Source: Prevotella sp. (GTDB taxonomy: Bacteria > Bacteroidota > Bacteroidia > Bacteroidales > Bacteroidaceae). Taken from it: a DNA stretch of 64,000 bases. Shown one piece after another: positions 8,925-17,815 of the stretch. Location: the NCBI GenBank assembly GCA_016287755.1, contig JAEEWT010000016.1, forward strand, positions 1 to 64,000, given 5' to 3'. Below the pieces are notes generated by a model. That model saw only the letters and a list, made by a program, of their open reading frames with translations. It was not told where the DNA came from and searched no databases. Each line of letters opens with the position of its first letter. Positions within the stretch are counted from its first letter, which is position 1. The translations under genes and the position numbers were made by a program.

Positions 8925-8932
8925 TATCTTTG
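8925..8932 (+). promoter_or_regulatory. -7 box for AraC-family gene
   Basis: TATCTTTG matches TAnnTTTG. It places transcription start at or just before 8937-8940, which rules out the upstream in-frame ATG at 8910 and makes the transcript nearly leaderless. Confidence 0.75.
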
Positions 8933-8939
8933 CGTTGTT

Positions 8940-9836
8940 ATGATGAAGAAGATTCTGAAAGTTGACAGTCCCAACGACTATGCCCGCTTTGTGGACGCCC
9001 CTGTGCTGCACCCGTTAGTGAGCATCATTCACTATGATGAGCTGGCCCCCTTCCGGCACAGTTTGAACAACTATGGTGTGTACGGACTCTTCATCCAGCG
9101 CCAGTTTCCCCACAACCTCTCGTATGGCATGAGGAAACTGCAGGTGAGCGATGGTTCGATTATTGCTGTGGAACCGGGACAGATTGGCGGTTTGGAGGAT
9201 AATGGCGAGCGCATCTCGCTGAGCGGATGGGTGCTATTATGGTCTCCGGAGTTATTGCACGGCTCTGATTTGGAACGTCAGATAGACCGTTATCAGTACT
9301 TCTCGTATTTCTTCGACGGCTCGCTGCCAATGGAACCTGACGAATGGCTCTGCATCACGCAGTTGGTTGCCCAGATGCGACAAGAGCTGGAACACAACGA
9401 AGATTCACCGTCATTACGAAACATCCTGTTGGGGTATCTGCGCTTGATTTTGGAATACTGCAACCGCATCTACCAACGCCTGCTTTCCGAAGAAGACAAG
9501 GGTAGCGACGACCTGCTGAAACGCTTTCACAACCTGTTGCAAACGTATTTCCGAGAGAACCGTCAACTATCGTATGGTCTGCCCACCGTTGCCTATTGTG
9601 CCTCCGAACTGGCCTATTCGCCCCGTTATTTCGGTGATATTGTCCACAAGGCCACAGGCGGCACAGCCATCGGCTACATCCACAACTATATTATCAATCA
9701 AGCGAAAAGTCTGCTGATGCAGGGTCAAAACATCAGCGAGACCTCTCGCCTGTTGGGTTTCGATTTCCCTCACCATTTCACCCGCCTCTTTAAGCGAATC
9801 ACCGGTCTTACGCCCAGCGAGTTTTTGGGGAAATAA
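8940..9836 (+). CDS. AraC-family transcriptional regulator
   Basis: A 298-aa regulator with an N-terminal ligand/dimerisation domain (about 1-180) and a C-terminal double helix-turn-helix (about 195-297: LAYSPRYFGDIVHKATG, then ISETSRLLGFDFPHHFTRLFK and GLTPSEFL). An open frame extends to an ATG at 8910, but the -7 box lies downstream of that, so the start is 8940 or 8943. It is divergent from the redox/hydrolase operon, with candidate direct-repeat operator sites between them, and probably controls that operon. Confidence 0.9.
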   Translation: MMKKILKVDSPNDYARFVDAPVLHPLVSIIHYDELAPFRHSLNNYGVYGLFIQRQFPHNLSYGMRKLQVSDGSIIAVEPGQIGGLEDNGERISLSGWVLLWSPELLHGSDLERQIDRYQYFSYFFDGSLPMEPDEWLCITQLVAQMRQELEHNEDSPSLRNILLGYLRLILEYCNRIYQRLLSEEDKGSDDLLKRFHNLLQTYFRENRQLSYGLPTVAYCASELAYSPRYFGDIVHKATGGTAIGYIHNYIINQAKSLLMQGQNISETSRLLGFDFPHHFTRLFKRITGLTPSEFLGK

Positions 9837-9878
9837 TCTTTTACCAGCGAGGATATTACCTTCAGGTGCAGAATCTGA

Positions 9879-10982
9879 CTATTCGCTATAATTATGATCT
9901 ACCACAACCGATACCTTCATGTCAGGAGCCAACGGCTGGAGCTCGGCGGTGAGCTGACTGACAAGGGCGGCATCGTCGTGGACGGAAAGGTCGGGAACGA
10001 CGTCGACGGAAAGCAGCTGGTCTTTCTCGGAATAAAGGAAGCCATGCACCTGTACAATCTCTTTGTGGTCAGAGAGGGTTTGTATGACTTTCGTCTGCAA
10101 TTCAGCACGTTTGTTCTCTCCTGTGGCAACGGCATAGACGCCAACGGTCATGATAATGCCGTGCTTATCGAACATGTGGGTGGTAATCTTGCGCGTCAGG
10201 GCGTGGATTTCGTGGGCCGACATCGTGTCGTAGACATTGATGTGGAGCGAGCCGATCTTCACGTCAGGACCGTAGTTGTGGAGTATCAGGTCGTACACGC
10301 CATGAACACCCTCGTAGGCTGACACCTCTTTCTTGATTTCACTGGTGAGCTCGGCGGGAATGCTGACGCCCAACAGTTCGTTGACTGGCGAGGCGAGCAT
10401 CTCGATACCGGCCTTGATGATGACTAGGGAAATGAGCGCGCCGAGAATGCCGTCGAGCGATACGCCCCAGAGCAGCATGATGCCTGCCGAGACAAGTGTT
10501 GCCAGGGTGATGATAGCATCGAACAGGGCATCCGAGCCTGAGGCTATCAGGGCATCACTCTTCAGCTGCAGACCCTTGCGCTTGACGTATTGGCCCAGCA
10601 CCAGCTTCACCACGATGGCCACCACGATGACCACGAGTGTTGTAGTGGTGTAGGAGGGTTCCGTGGGGTCGAAGATTTTCTTCACCGACTCGATGAGCGA
10701 GGTGATACCTGCCGAGAGCACGATGACGGCTATGATGATGGCGCTGAAATACTCGATGCGGCCAAAGCCGAAGGGATGCTTACGGTCGGCAGGGCGTTGC
10801 GAGAGTTTGGTGCCGATGATGGTGATGACGCTTGAGAGGGCGTCGCTGAGGTTGTTGACGGCATCCATCACGATGGCCACCGAACTGGACAGCACGCCCA
10901 CAGCGGCCTTGAAACCAGCCAGCAGCACGTTAGCCACAATGCCTATCCAGCTGGTCCGAATGATTTCCTTACTTCGATTCAT
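9879..10982 (-). CDS. Cation diffusion facilitator (CDF) metal exporter
   Basis: A 367-aa inner-membrane antiporter with six predicted transmembrane helices in the first 210 residues and a cytoplasmic C-terminal metal-binding domain. The metal site residues lie in DAVNNLSDALSS (TM2) and DALFDAIIT (TM5), as in the FieF/YiiP type. It exports Zn2+, Fe2+ or similar; the ion is not assignable. It starts 9 bp after the small winged-helix gene, and the two likely form an operon. It ends convergently with the AraC gene, 42 bp apart. Confidence 0.93.
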   Translation of the reverse strand: MNRSKEIIRTSWIGIVANVLLAGFKAAVGVLSSSVAIVMDAVNNLSDALSSVITIIGTKLSQRPADRKHPFGFGRIEYFSAIIIAVIVLSAGITSLIESVKKIFDPTEPSYTTTTLVVIVVAIVVKLVLGQYVKRKGLQLKSDALIASGSDALFDAIITLATLVSAGIMLLWGVSLDGILGALISLVIIKAGIEMLASPVNELLGVSIPAELTSEIKKEVSAYEGVHGVYDLILHNYGPDVKIGSLHINVYDTMSAHEIHALTRKITTHMFDKHGIIMTVGVYAVATGENKRAELQTKVIQTLSDHKEIVQVHGFLYSEKDQLLSVDVVPDLSVHDDAALVSQLTAELQPLAPDMKVSVVVDHNYSE

Positions 10983-10991
10983 GCTGACTAA

Positions 10992-11165
10992 TTACTTGGC
11001 GGGTTCCCACTTGCAGCGGACGGGCGACACGATGGCACCCTCTTTCTTCAACTCATTGAAGACCTTATCAACCTCTTTGCGGTCAGCACCTAATGCTTTG
11101 GTCACTTCTCCTGCCGACACGGGCTTTCCTGCCTCGCGCATGGCCTGTAATACTTTTTCTTTCAT
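10992..11165 (-). CDS. Small winged-helix DNA-binding-like protein
   Basis: A 57-aa protein reading MKEKVLQAMREAGKPVSAGE at its start and CKWEPAK at its end. It has the pattern of a single winged helix: helix, VSAGEVTKALGADRKEVDKV helix-turn-helix, then a short beta wing. Small proteins of this type are widespread in Bacteroidales. It is too short to hold an effector domain. It lies 9 bp upstream of the CDF exporter in the same orientation and could regulate it. The -7 box TACATTTG is at 11212-11219 on the minus strand. Confidence 0.75.
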   Translation of the reverse strand: MKEKVLQAMREAGKPVSAGEVTKALGADRKEVDKVFNELKKEGAIVSPVRCKWEPAK

Positions 11166-11218
11166 AATCGTACGTTATTAGATGGTTACTAAAATCATTT
11201 AATTGCTTTCGCAAATGT

Positions 11219-11257
11219 ATAAAAAAAATCCCAAAGCCGTATGATACAGCCTCGGGA
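11219..11257 (-). terminator. Rho-independent terminator after aldo/keto reductase
   Basis: On the minus strand a TCCC...GGGA stem enclosing GGCTGTAT/ATACGGCT (with one wobble) is followed by a run of T8. It ends transcription from the flavodoxin-reductase pair about 90 bp after the stop. The T run overlaps the -7 region of the small winged-helix gene. A T-rich tract also follows on the plus strand. Confidence 0.7.
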
Positions 11258-11348
11258 CTTATTATTTTTTAAGAAATCGGGGTGACTCTGCAAACGGTTT
11301 TAGTGTGTCGTTTTGAGGTATTGTAAATCACCATACCCAATAGTTCTT

Positions 11349-12197
11349 TTACACCAACCCTCGCCAGCCCATGAACATCTTGGTTACTTCACCATCGTGA
11401 TGGTCGAAGAACAAGCTCTGCTTGGTATCCAGTGTTTCAATGCGAGTCATCTCGTCGGCAGAGAGTTCAAAGTCGAAGATGTTGATATTCTCAGCCATGC
11501 GTTCTTTGTGGGTTGACTTCGGTATGATGACCACACCACGTTGCAGCAGGAAACGGAGACCAATTTGTGCCACGCTCTTGCCGTGATCTTTTCCAATTTC
11601 AGCCAGCACCTCATTGGTAAAGAATCCATTGCGTCCCTCGGCCAATGGTCCCCATGACATCATTTGGCAACCAAACTCCTTCATGTATTTCTGTGGCTGT
11701 TTCTGTTGACAGAACACATGTGTTTCCACCTGATTCACCATCGGCTTGACTTCCACATTTGATGCCAGGTCTATAAAGTGGTCAGGGAAGAAATTGCTCA
11801 CTCCGATAGCTCTCAACTTACCTTCGCGATAGGCATCGATTAAGGCCCGATAAGCACCATAGCGGTCGCAGAAAGGCTGGTGAAGCAGCATCAGGTCGAT
11901 GTACTCTGTCTGCAGCTTGCGCAGACTCTCGTCTATAGATGCCTTTGCCTTTTCATAACCGTAGTTCGAAATCCAAATCTTTGATACAAGGAACAGTTCT
12001 TCACGCTTGATGCCGCTCTTGCGCCAGGCATTACCTACACCTTCCTCATTCTGGTAGGCCTGTGCCGTGTCTATCATCCTATAGCCCATACTCAAAGCAT
12101 CGCTTACGCAACGTTCACACTCTTCAGGCGATACCTGATACACTCCGTAACCCATCTGCGGCATCTTAACACCGTTTGATAATGTAATGTACTCCAT
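11349..12197 (-). CDS. Aldo/keto reductase
   Basis: A 282-aa NADPH-dependent oxidoreductase of the (beta/alpha)8 AKR family (2,5-diketo-gluconate reductase-like branch). The catalytic tetrad is visible: Asp in MIDTAQAYQNE, Tyr in the same segment, Lys in VSKIW, and His in LMLLHQPF. The C-terminal IPKSTHKERMAENINIFDF stretch binds the cofactor 2'-phosphate. It starts 1 bp after the flavodoxin stop, so it is tightly coupled to it. The pair probably serves reduction of carbonyls or quinones. Confidence 0.93.
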   Translation of the reverse strand: MEYITLSNGVKMPQMGYGVYQVSPEECERCVSDALSMGYRMIDTAQAYQNEEGVGNAWRKSGIKREELFLVSKIWISNYGYEKAKASIDESLRKLQTEYIDLMLLHQPFCDRYGAYRALIDAYREGKLRAIGVSNFFPDHFIDLASNVEVKPMVNQVETHVFCQQKQPQKYMKEFGCQMMSWGPLAEGRNGFFTNEVLAEIGKDHGKSVAQIGLRFLLQRGVVIIPKSTHKERMAENINIFDFELSADEMTRIETLDTKQSLFFDHHDGEVTKMFMGWRGLV

Positions 12198-12198
12198 A

Positions 12199-12828
12199 TT
12201 ATTTCAATCCATTAATCCATTTTTCTACTTTCGCTTTCTCCGTACGCACCTCGTGACCGAAGATGCTGAAGCCCTTCTGGACGATGGCACCTGGGAAGGC
12301 TGCTTTCACGTCTTCCACACAGTTGGCCAGTCCGCTGCCCTCATGGGTGGTAAAGGGAATGACCGTTTTGCCTTTTAAATCATTAGCGTGCTTCTTGAAG
12401 AAGGTGAACATCACCTGCGGATAGGTGCCCCACCATACGGGACCGCCGATGAATACAGTGTCGTAGGGAGTTAAGTCCACATCTCCTTCATATTCGGGCA
12501 GTTCGCCATTCTTGGCTTCTTCCTGGGCCAGTTTGATGAGCGGGTTATAGGCCATGCCGTCGTACTTATGGGTGACGATCTCGAACTGCTCTGCCCCTGT
12601 CAACTCCGTAATATAGTCGGTCACGATCTTCGTGTTGCCCACCTCGATGTTTCCTACCGCGTAGTTGTCTCCCGCATGCGAGAAGAACACTACCAATGCC
12701 TTTTCTTCTTTTGCCATAGCTGTTGTCTCGTTAGATGTTGATGATTCCGTTTGTTGTTGCTTTGTGCCGTTGCATGCCGTAGATACGAGCAATGCCATAG
12801 CGGCTGTGATGATACTTTTTAATTTCAT
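12199..12828 (-). CDS. Flavodoxin-domain lipoprotein
   Basis: A 209-aa protein with a lipoprotein signal (lipobox LVSTAC at about 15-20), a Thr/Gln/Ser-rich linker, then a flavodoxin fold (about 44-205). The FMN phosphate loop VVFFSHAGDNYAVGNI departs from the canonical SxTGNT, as is usual in the flavodoxin_4 family. FIGGPVWWGTYP and TTHEGSGLANC correspond to the flavin-binding loops. Membrane-anchored flavodoxin-like proteins occur in many Bacteroidales beside aldo/keto reductases, as here. Electron partners are unknown. Confidence 0.85.
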   Translation of the reverse strand: MKLKSIITAAMALLVSTACNGTKQQQTESSTSNETTAMAKEEKALVVFFSHAGDNYAVGNIEVGNTKIVTDYITELTGAEQFEIVTHKYDGMAYNPLIKLAQEEAKNGELPEYEGDVDLTPYDTVFIGGPVWWGTYPQVMFTFFKKHANDLKGKTVIPFTTHEGSGLANCVEDVKAAFPGAIVQKGFSIFGHEVRTEKAKVEKWINGLK

Positions 12829-12849
12829 ATTTGTTTTTAATTTTATGGG

Positions 12850-12918
12850 GCAAAGATGCGATTAAGCGAGCGCAGAACCAAACTTGTTTGAGCTATGCCG
12901 AGCGTGAGCATCTTCGCG
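12850..12918 (+). repeat. Structured dispersed repeat, family A copy 1
   Basis: The outer arms AAGATGC (12853-12859) and GCATCTT (12908-12914) pair. The conserved strand GATTAAGCGAG follows the left arm and GAGCGTGA precedes the right arm. The inner hairpin is CAAA-CTTG-TTTG (12879-12890). On the minus strand the left arm forms a near-match -7 box (CATCTTTG) for the flavodoxin gene. Confidence 0.75.
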
Positions 12919-13031
12919 ACCAGTTCCTAACTGGGCGCAAAGGTACGGCGATTTTTCAATAGATAAGTTTCACAAAAAGCGTTACGATTTTCACTTTTTG
13001 CCGAAAACGTTCTTTTTTGTTGAAAATATTG

Positions 13032-13039
13032 AGTATCTT
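13032..13039 (+). promoter_or_regulatory. Probable -7 box for second AraC gene
   Basis: TATCTTCG differs from TAnnTTTG at one position and lies 20 bp before the ATG at 13059. Confidence 0.45.
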
Positions 13040-13058
13040 CGCCCCCAAAGACTGAAAT

Positions 13059-13880
13059 ATGAAGACTGATTTCCAATATTCCTCCGACTTTAACGGGATG
13101 AATGCCCGTGAGTTAAGTCACACCTGCATGCACCTGCTTTGCACGGAGGGAGAGGGCAGTTTTGTGTTCAACGAGCATTGCTATCATATAGTGAAGAACG
13201 ATCTGGTGGTAATACCCTCACCCAACAGGGTGAAGAACCTTGCTGCTCATTCCGACATGCAGGTGGAGTGGTTTGCTGCCGACTACAAGTTCCTGCAGAA
13301 CCTGTTACCATCGAACAACTACAGTATTGGTGGGAGTATCTCGCTGAATCAGGATCCGATTATCAAACTGACAGATGAACAATTCCAGCATCTGCTTGAC
13401 GACTTCCATCGTCTGCGTAACCGTATGAACGACCGTCACCTGCAGTTCTACCACGAACTCATGGGCAGTCTGTGCTTAACAATGATGTACGACATCTTTG
13501 AGGCACATGCCCTGCTTGAAACGACCCAAACACATACCGACCGCACGGCGTACATCGTGAAACAGCTGATGGCCCTGCTCGCCACTGGCATTAGTCAGAC
13601 GGAACGCGATGTGAGCTACTATGCCGAACGTCTCAACGTATCACCCAAATACCTCTCTGCTACCATCAAGCGTGTAACGGGCCATAGTGTTACCTCGTAT
13701 ATCGACCGCCACACCATCCCCATACTAAAAGACTATCTGGGTGACGAACGCCTGTCGCTCACCCAGATAGCCGATCGCATGAACTTCGCCACGTTATCGT
13801 ATTTCAGCCGTTACTGCACCAAACACCTCGGTCAGTCGCCCAGTGCATACCGACATAGTCTCCAACCGAAGACGGAGTAA
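13059..13880 (+). CDS. AraC-family transcriptional regulator
   Basis: A 273-aa regulator with an N-terminal cupin-like sensing half (about 1-155) and a C-terminal AraC DNA-binding domain (about 170-268: YYAERLNVSPKYLSATIKRV as first helix-turn-helix, LTQIADRMNFATLSYFSRYC as second). It diverges from the flavodoxin-aldo/keto reductase operon across 230 bp that contain a family A repeat, which suggests but does not prove that it controls that operon. It is convergent with asnB. Confidence 0.9.
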   Translation: MKTDFQYSSDFNGMNARELSHTCMHLLCTEGEGSFVFNEHCYHIVKNDLVVIPSPNRVKNLAAHSDMQVEWFAADYKFLQNLLPSNNYSIGGSISLNQDPIIKLTDEQFQHLLDDFHRLRNRMNDRHLQFYHELMGSLCLTMMYDIFEAHALLETTQTHTDRTAYIVKQLMALLATGISQTERDVSYYAERLNVSPKYLSATIKRVTGHSVTSYIDRHTIPILKDYLGDERLSLTQIADRMNFATLSYFSRYCTKHLGQSPSAYRHSLQPKTE

Positions 13881-13899
13881 CTTTTCTTTTTACAAATAA

Positions 13900-15687
13900 T
13901 CAATACGCCTGCTCATGCACCCCCTTGACAGCCCGTCCGCTGGGCTCGTTCATGTTCTTGAATGCAGCATCCCACTCCAAGGCGATAGCGGTGGAACAGG
14001 CCACAGAGGCTTCACTGGGCACGCTTCGGGCTGCAGAGTCGCTGGGGAAATGCTCGGCAAAGATGCTGCGGTAATAGTACTCTTCTTTGTTTCTTGGCGG
14101 ATTGATGGGAAAACGCTCGGCTGCATGAGCCATCTGCTCATCGCTCACAGCCTCAGCAGTGATCTGCTTCAAGGTATCGATCCATGAATACCCTACCCCA
14201 TCGCTGAACTGCTCCTTCTGTCGCCAAGCCACCTCTTCAGGCAGCATGTCGGCGAAGGCCTCGCGCACTATCTTTTTCTCGATTTCGAAACCTGGTTCAC
14301 CCGATTTCTTCTGACCACACATCTTGGCTTCCGGATTGGTGCGCATGGCCACATCCAGAAACTCCTTGTCGAGGAAAGGTACACGACCTTCAACACCCCA
14401 CGCACTCAGACTCTTGTTGGCGCGAAGACAGTCGTACAAGTAGAGCTTAGAGAGCTTGCGGACGGTCTCCTCATGGAAAGCCTGCGCATTGGGGGCCTTA
14501 TGGAAATAGAGGTAGCCACCAAAGATCTCATCGGCTCCCTCACCGCTGAGCACCATCTTGATACCCATCGACTTGATGACGCGAGCCAACAAGTACATCG
14601 GCGTAGAAGCCCGAACAGTGGTTACATCGTAGGTCTCGATAAAGTAGATAACATCGCGGATGGCATCAAGTCCTTCCTGAATGGTGTAGTTAATCTCATG
14701 GTGGACAGTACCGATATGGTCGGCCACCATCTTAGCCTTGGCCAGATCGGGCGCACCTTTCAAGCCCACGGCGAAGGAGTGCAGACGGGGCCAGTAGGCA
14801 CGCGACTGCGAGTTGTCCTCGATACGATGCTCGCTGAACTTCTCGGCAATGGCGGAGATGACCGATGAGTCCAGTCCTCCAGAGAGCAGCACACCATAAG
14901 GCACATCACTCATCAGCTGTCGTTTAACCGCATCAGTAAGAGCATCGTGAATGGCTTCCACGCTGGCGGGGTTGTCCTTTACTGCACTATAATCAAACCA
15001 ATCGCGATGATAGTACCTTGTAAAATTGAAAGATTGATGAGTTGAAGAATTGAAGTTACCTTTATTTTTAAATAATTCAATTTTTCCATTTTTCAATTCT
15101 TCAGATTTAACGTAGAGGTAGTGTCCGGGAGGGAAGGGTTCGTAGTAGTCACACTGTCCTTCGAGAGCCTTCAGTTCTGAGGCCACATAAATCTTTCCTT
15201 CGTGATCGTAGCCTATATAAAGAGGAATGACGCCAATAGGATCCCGGGCAATCAGGAAAGCATCTTGCTCCTCATCGTAGAGGGCAAAGGCGAAGATACC
15301 AGAGAGTTGTTCCAGTAAGGAGCCTAACCCCTCTCGAACGGAAGGGGACTGCTGGCGCAATTCGCGATAGAGGGCGAGGATAACCTCACAATCCGAGCCA
15401 GTCTGGAAAGTGTATTTCCCCGCATATTTCCTTCGGATATCCTGATGGTTATAAATCTCACCATTCACGGCCAGCACCTGTTTGCGGTCGGGCGCATATA
15501 ACGGCTGCCCACCACTCTCAGGGTCCACAATACTCAGTCGTTCGTGAGCTAAGATAGCACTACCGCCACAATAGATTCCACTCCAATCAGGACCGCGGTG
15601 ACGGATTTTCTGACTCATACGTAATGCCTTCTGCCGCAGTTCGGCAGAAGGCTCCTTGATCTGGAAGATTCCTACGATTCCACACAT
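13900..15687 (-). CDS. asnB: Asparagine synthase (glutamine-hydrolysing)
   Basis: A 595-aa enzyme making asparagine from aspartate, ATP and glutamine. The start is placed at the MCGIVGIFQI Met so that Cys2 becomes the glutaminase nucleophile; the longer open frame (to 15798) adds an unrelated 37 residues. The synthetase domain carries the PP-loop LLSGGLDSSVIS. It is about 40 residues longer than usual (~555). Two surplus stretches coincide with intergenic-type repeats lying in frame: residues about 112-124 (15318-15352, CCCCT/AGGGG palindrome) and about 195-222 (15024-15105, AT-rich with GAAGAATTGA paired to TCAATTCTTC). It is the last gene of the glnK-amt-porin-asnB group. Confidence 0.95.
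   Translation of the reverse strand: MCGIVGIFQIKEPSAELRQKALRMSQKIRHRGPDWSGIYCGGSAILAHERLSIVDPESGGQPLYAPDRKQVLAVNGEIYNHQDIRRKYAGKYTFQTGSDCEVILALYRELRQQSPSVREGLGSLLEQLSGIFAFALYDEEQDAFLIARDPIGVIPLYIGYDHEGKIYVASELKALEGQCDYYEPFPPGHYLYVKSEELKNGKIELFKNKGNFNSSTHQSFNFTRYYHRDWFDYSAVKDNPASVEAIHDALTDAVKRQLMSDVPYGVLLSGGLDSSVISAIAEKFSEHRIEDNSQSRAYWPRLHSFAVGLKGAPDLAKAKMVADHIGTVHHEINYTIQEGLDAIRDVIYFIETYDVTTVRASTPMYLLARVIKSMGIKMVLSGEGADEIFGGYLYFHKAPNAQAFHEETVRKLSKLYLYDCLRANKSLSAWGVEGRVPFLDKEFLDVAMRTNPEAKMCGQKKSGEPGFEIEKKIVREAFADMLPEEVAWRQKEQFSDGVGYSWIDTLKQITAEAVSDEQMAHAAERFPINPPRNKEEYYYRSIFAEHFPSDSAARSVPSEASVACSTAIALEWDAAFKNMNEPSGRAVKGVHEQAY
15024..15105 (-). repeat. AT-rich palindromic repeat in frame inside asnB
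   Basis: The inverted pair GAAGAATTGA (15044-15053) and TCAATTCTTC (15093-15102) flanks further TTCAATTTTT-type units. This is the same vocabulary as the intergenic TCAATTnTCAATT tracts at 22285 and the insert in gltD. It adds about 25 residues between the glutaminase and synthetase domains without breaking the frame. Confidence 0.7.
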
Positions 15688-15727
15688 AATATATTTTGTA
15701 TTTGGTTGTTGTTTGCTGTTGTTTTGC

Positions 15728-16423
15728 TTACGGCTGCAACGTGAGACCGAAGACCAAGTATGCCTTCTGTGTGCTCGGGTTGGCAGCAATCTGTGCAAAG
15801 ACTGGGATACTGAACGTATCGGTTACCTTGATGTCTTTGGTGGCCTGCAACGAAACATTGGTAACGGCAAAGCCATTGGTACCATAACTGGTGGTGGCGA
15901 AGGGTACTGCACCTACGGCTGCACTCCAGTCAACCGATGCGAGTTTGAATGGTACGCTCAGTTCTGCATAACTTGAATAGGCGCGATCACCATCTTTGTT
16001 CACCCCGTCGTTACCTGCGAAGTTGGTGTACCACTGAATGGCTACCGGACCGAAGTCGTAACCGATGTTGGCCTCGAATACATGACTCGTCTTGTGGGCG
16101 TCATAGAGGAAATAACGCTCCTCAGGACTGTTGAACCAGTAGTCGGTAATACCGAGGTTCAAGCCACCGATGGTATAAGCAGCGGTCAGATCCAGTTCCT
16201 TGGTATCGCTGGCGTCCACCAGTCCTACACTACCCCATGCTCCAATACTGAATCCTTTGTAGTCCAAGCCAAGTGTGGGCTGCAACGATGCGCTACCACA
16301 TTCCAAGCCACGCCATATATACTGACTGACCACATCTGCAGAAACATTTACTTCTTGTGCCTTTACAGGAATTATACACATCATTATCAATGCACTAATT
16401 ATAATCTTTGTTTTCATAACCAT
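15728..16423 (-). CDS. Outer-membrane beta-barrel protein, TorF-like putative porin
   Basis: A 231-aa protein with a signal peptide (cleavage after VKAQ, about residue 23) and alternating amphipathic beta strands throughout, ending in an aromatic/hydrophobic strand (YLVFGLTLQP). The N-terminal VSADVVSQYIWRGLE pattern is typical of TorF-family barrels. An alternative start is Met3 (16417). It sits between amt and asnB in the same orientation, so it may be the outer-membrane entry route for a nitrogenous solute; this is inferred from position only. Confidence 0.78.
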   Translation of the reverse strand: MVMKTKIIISALIMMCIIPVKAQEVNVSADVVSQYIWRGLECGSASLQPTLGLDYKGFSIGAWGSVGLVDASDTKELDLTAAYTIGGLNLGITDYWFNSPEERYFLYDAHKTSHVFEANIGYDFGPVAIQWYTNFAGNDGVNKDGDRAYSSYAELSVPFKLASVDWSAAVGAVPFATTSYGTNGFAVTNVSLQATKDIKVTDTFSIPVFAQIAANPSTQKAYLVFGLTLQP

Positions 16424-16452
16424 TTTGTTTTTTTGTTATTATTCTAATTATT

Positions 16453-16472
16453 TCCCTCCCTCGCAGGGAGGG
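16453..16472. terminator. Short G/C hairpin between amt and porin gene
   Basis: CCCTCCC-TCGCA-GGGAGGG forms a 7-bp stem with no T run, so it may be a transcript-stabilising or attenuating hairpin rather than a full terminator. It belongs to the G/C palindrome class seen repeatedly in this window (5721, 32243, 39640). Confidence 0.5.
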
Positions 16473-16489
16473 GTGAAGGGATAGTCTCT

Positions 16490-17743
16490 TTAGTTATAGC
16501 ACAACTCTCCATGTTCGTAAACGTCGAGACCTTCCTCCTCTATACGTTTATCAACGCGCAAACCGTGAATATATTTTATTCCATAGAATAATATGAATCC
16601 ACAAGCAGCTGCCCAGAGGTCGATGACGAGGATACCGAACAGCTCTGCACCGAAGAATCCCCAGCCGAAACCGTAGAACGCACCGTTAGAAGTAGAAAGC
16701 AAACCCGTCATCAAGGTACCGAGGATACCGCATACACCATGTACGCTGGAAGCACCAACAGGATCGTCGATATGCAGTTTATGATCAATGAACTCAATGG
16801 AATAGACCAACACGATACCGCATACCAGACCGATGATGACTGCTCCCATGGGAGACACAAGGTCGCAACCTGCTGTGATACCCACCAATCCTGCCAGTAC
16901 ACCGTTGAGTGTCAGAGAAAGTGAGGGTTTACCATACTTCAGCCAGGTGAGGAACATCGTAGCCGCACCACCTGCTGCAGCAGCTAAGTTCGTGGTGAGG
17001 AACACATGTGAGATGGCGATGCGGTTCACCTCACCAGAGGCTGCCAACTGAGAACCGGGATTGAATCCAAACCAACCCAGCCAAAGGATGAACACACCCA
17101 AAGATGCCATGGTCAGGTTGTGACCGGGAATAGCGTTGCTCTTACCTTCCTTAGAATACTTACCGATACGGGGACCGAGTGCCATAGCACCAATCAGGGC
17201 CAATACACCACCCACGCTATGTACGATGGCAGAGCCTGCAAAGTCGTGGAACACATCACCAAAGGTGGTCATCATAAAGCTGTCGGCAGCATCGTTACAG
17301 AGCCAGCCTCCGCCCCATGTCCAGTGACCCTCAATGGGATAGATAAACAAAGAGATCACCGCACTGTAGATCAGATACATCGAGAACTTGGTACGCTCGG
17401 CCATGGCACCACTGACGATGGTGGCAGAGGTAGCGCAGAACACGGTCTCGAAGATGAGGAAACCCTCAACGGGTAAATCACCTTTATAGAAAGAGAGGTC
17501 GCCCCAGTTGGGCATACCGATAAAGCCTGCTCCCTCGCTGCCAAACATAAAGCCGAAGCCGAGGAAGAAGAACAAGAGTGAGCCGAACATAAAGTCGACA
17601 AAGTTCTTCATCAAGATATTAGCCGTGTTCTTACTACGGGTGAATCCCGCTTCGCACAGAGCGAATCCCGGCTGCATCCAGAAAACCAACATGGCTGCCA
17701 ATAGCATCCATACCGTATCGAGTGATAATCCAATTTCGTTCAT
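16490..17743 (-). CDS. amt: Ammonium transporter
   Basis: A 417-aa Amt/Rh channel with about eleven transmembrane segments. The twin pore histidines are seen in FAGSAIVHSVGGVLALIG (His1) and GASSVHGVCGILGTL (His2), and the Phe gate region in the early FVDFMFGSLLFFFLGFG segment. The C-terminal tail after KYIHGLRVDKRIEEEGLDVY contains the conserved cytoplasmic region that contacts GlnK. It follows glnK on the same strand by 72 bp, an arrangement strongly conserved in bacteria. It takes up or scavenges NH4+. Confidence 0.97.
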   Translation of the reverse strand: MNEIGLSLDTVWMLLAAMLVFWMQPGFALCEAGFTRSKNTANILMKNFVDFMFGSLLFFFLGFGFMFGSEGAGFIGMPNWGDLSFYKGDLPVEGFLIFETVFCATSATIVSGAMAERTKFSMYLIYSAVISLFIYPIEGHWTWGGGWLCNDAADSFMMTTFGDVFHDFAGSAIVHSVGGVLALIGAMALGPRIGKYSKEGKSNAIPGHNLTMASLGVFILWLGWFGFNPGSQLAASGEVNRIAISHVFLTTNLAAAAGGAATMFLTWLKYGKPSLSLTLNGVLAGLVGITAGCDLVSPMGAVIIGLVCGIVLVYSIEFIDHKLHIDDPVGASSVHGVCGILGTLMTGLLSTSNGAFYGFGWGFFGAELFGILVIDLWAAACGFILFYGIKYIHGLRVDKRIEEEGLDVYEHGELCYN

Positions 17744-17815
17744 AATCCTGAAAATTTTGTGTTTGTGTATTACTTATTACTTTCTCTTCCCTTCCCTATG
17801 TAGGGGTCGGGGGTT

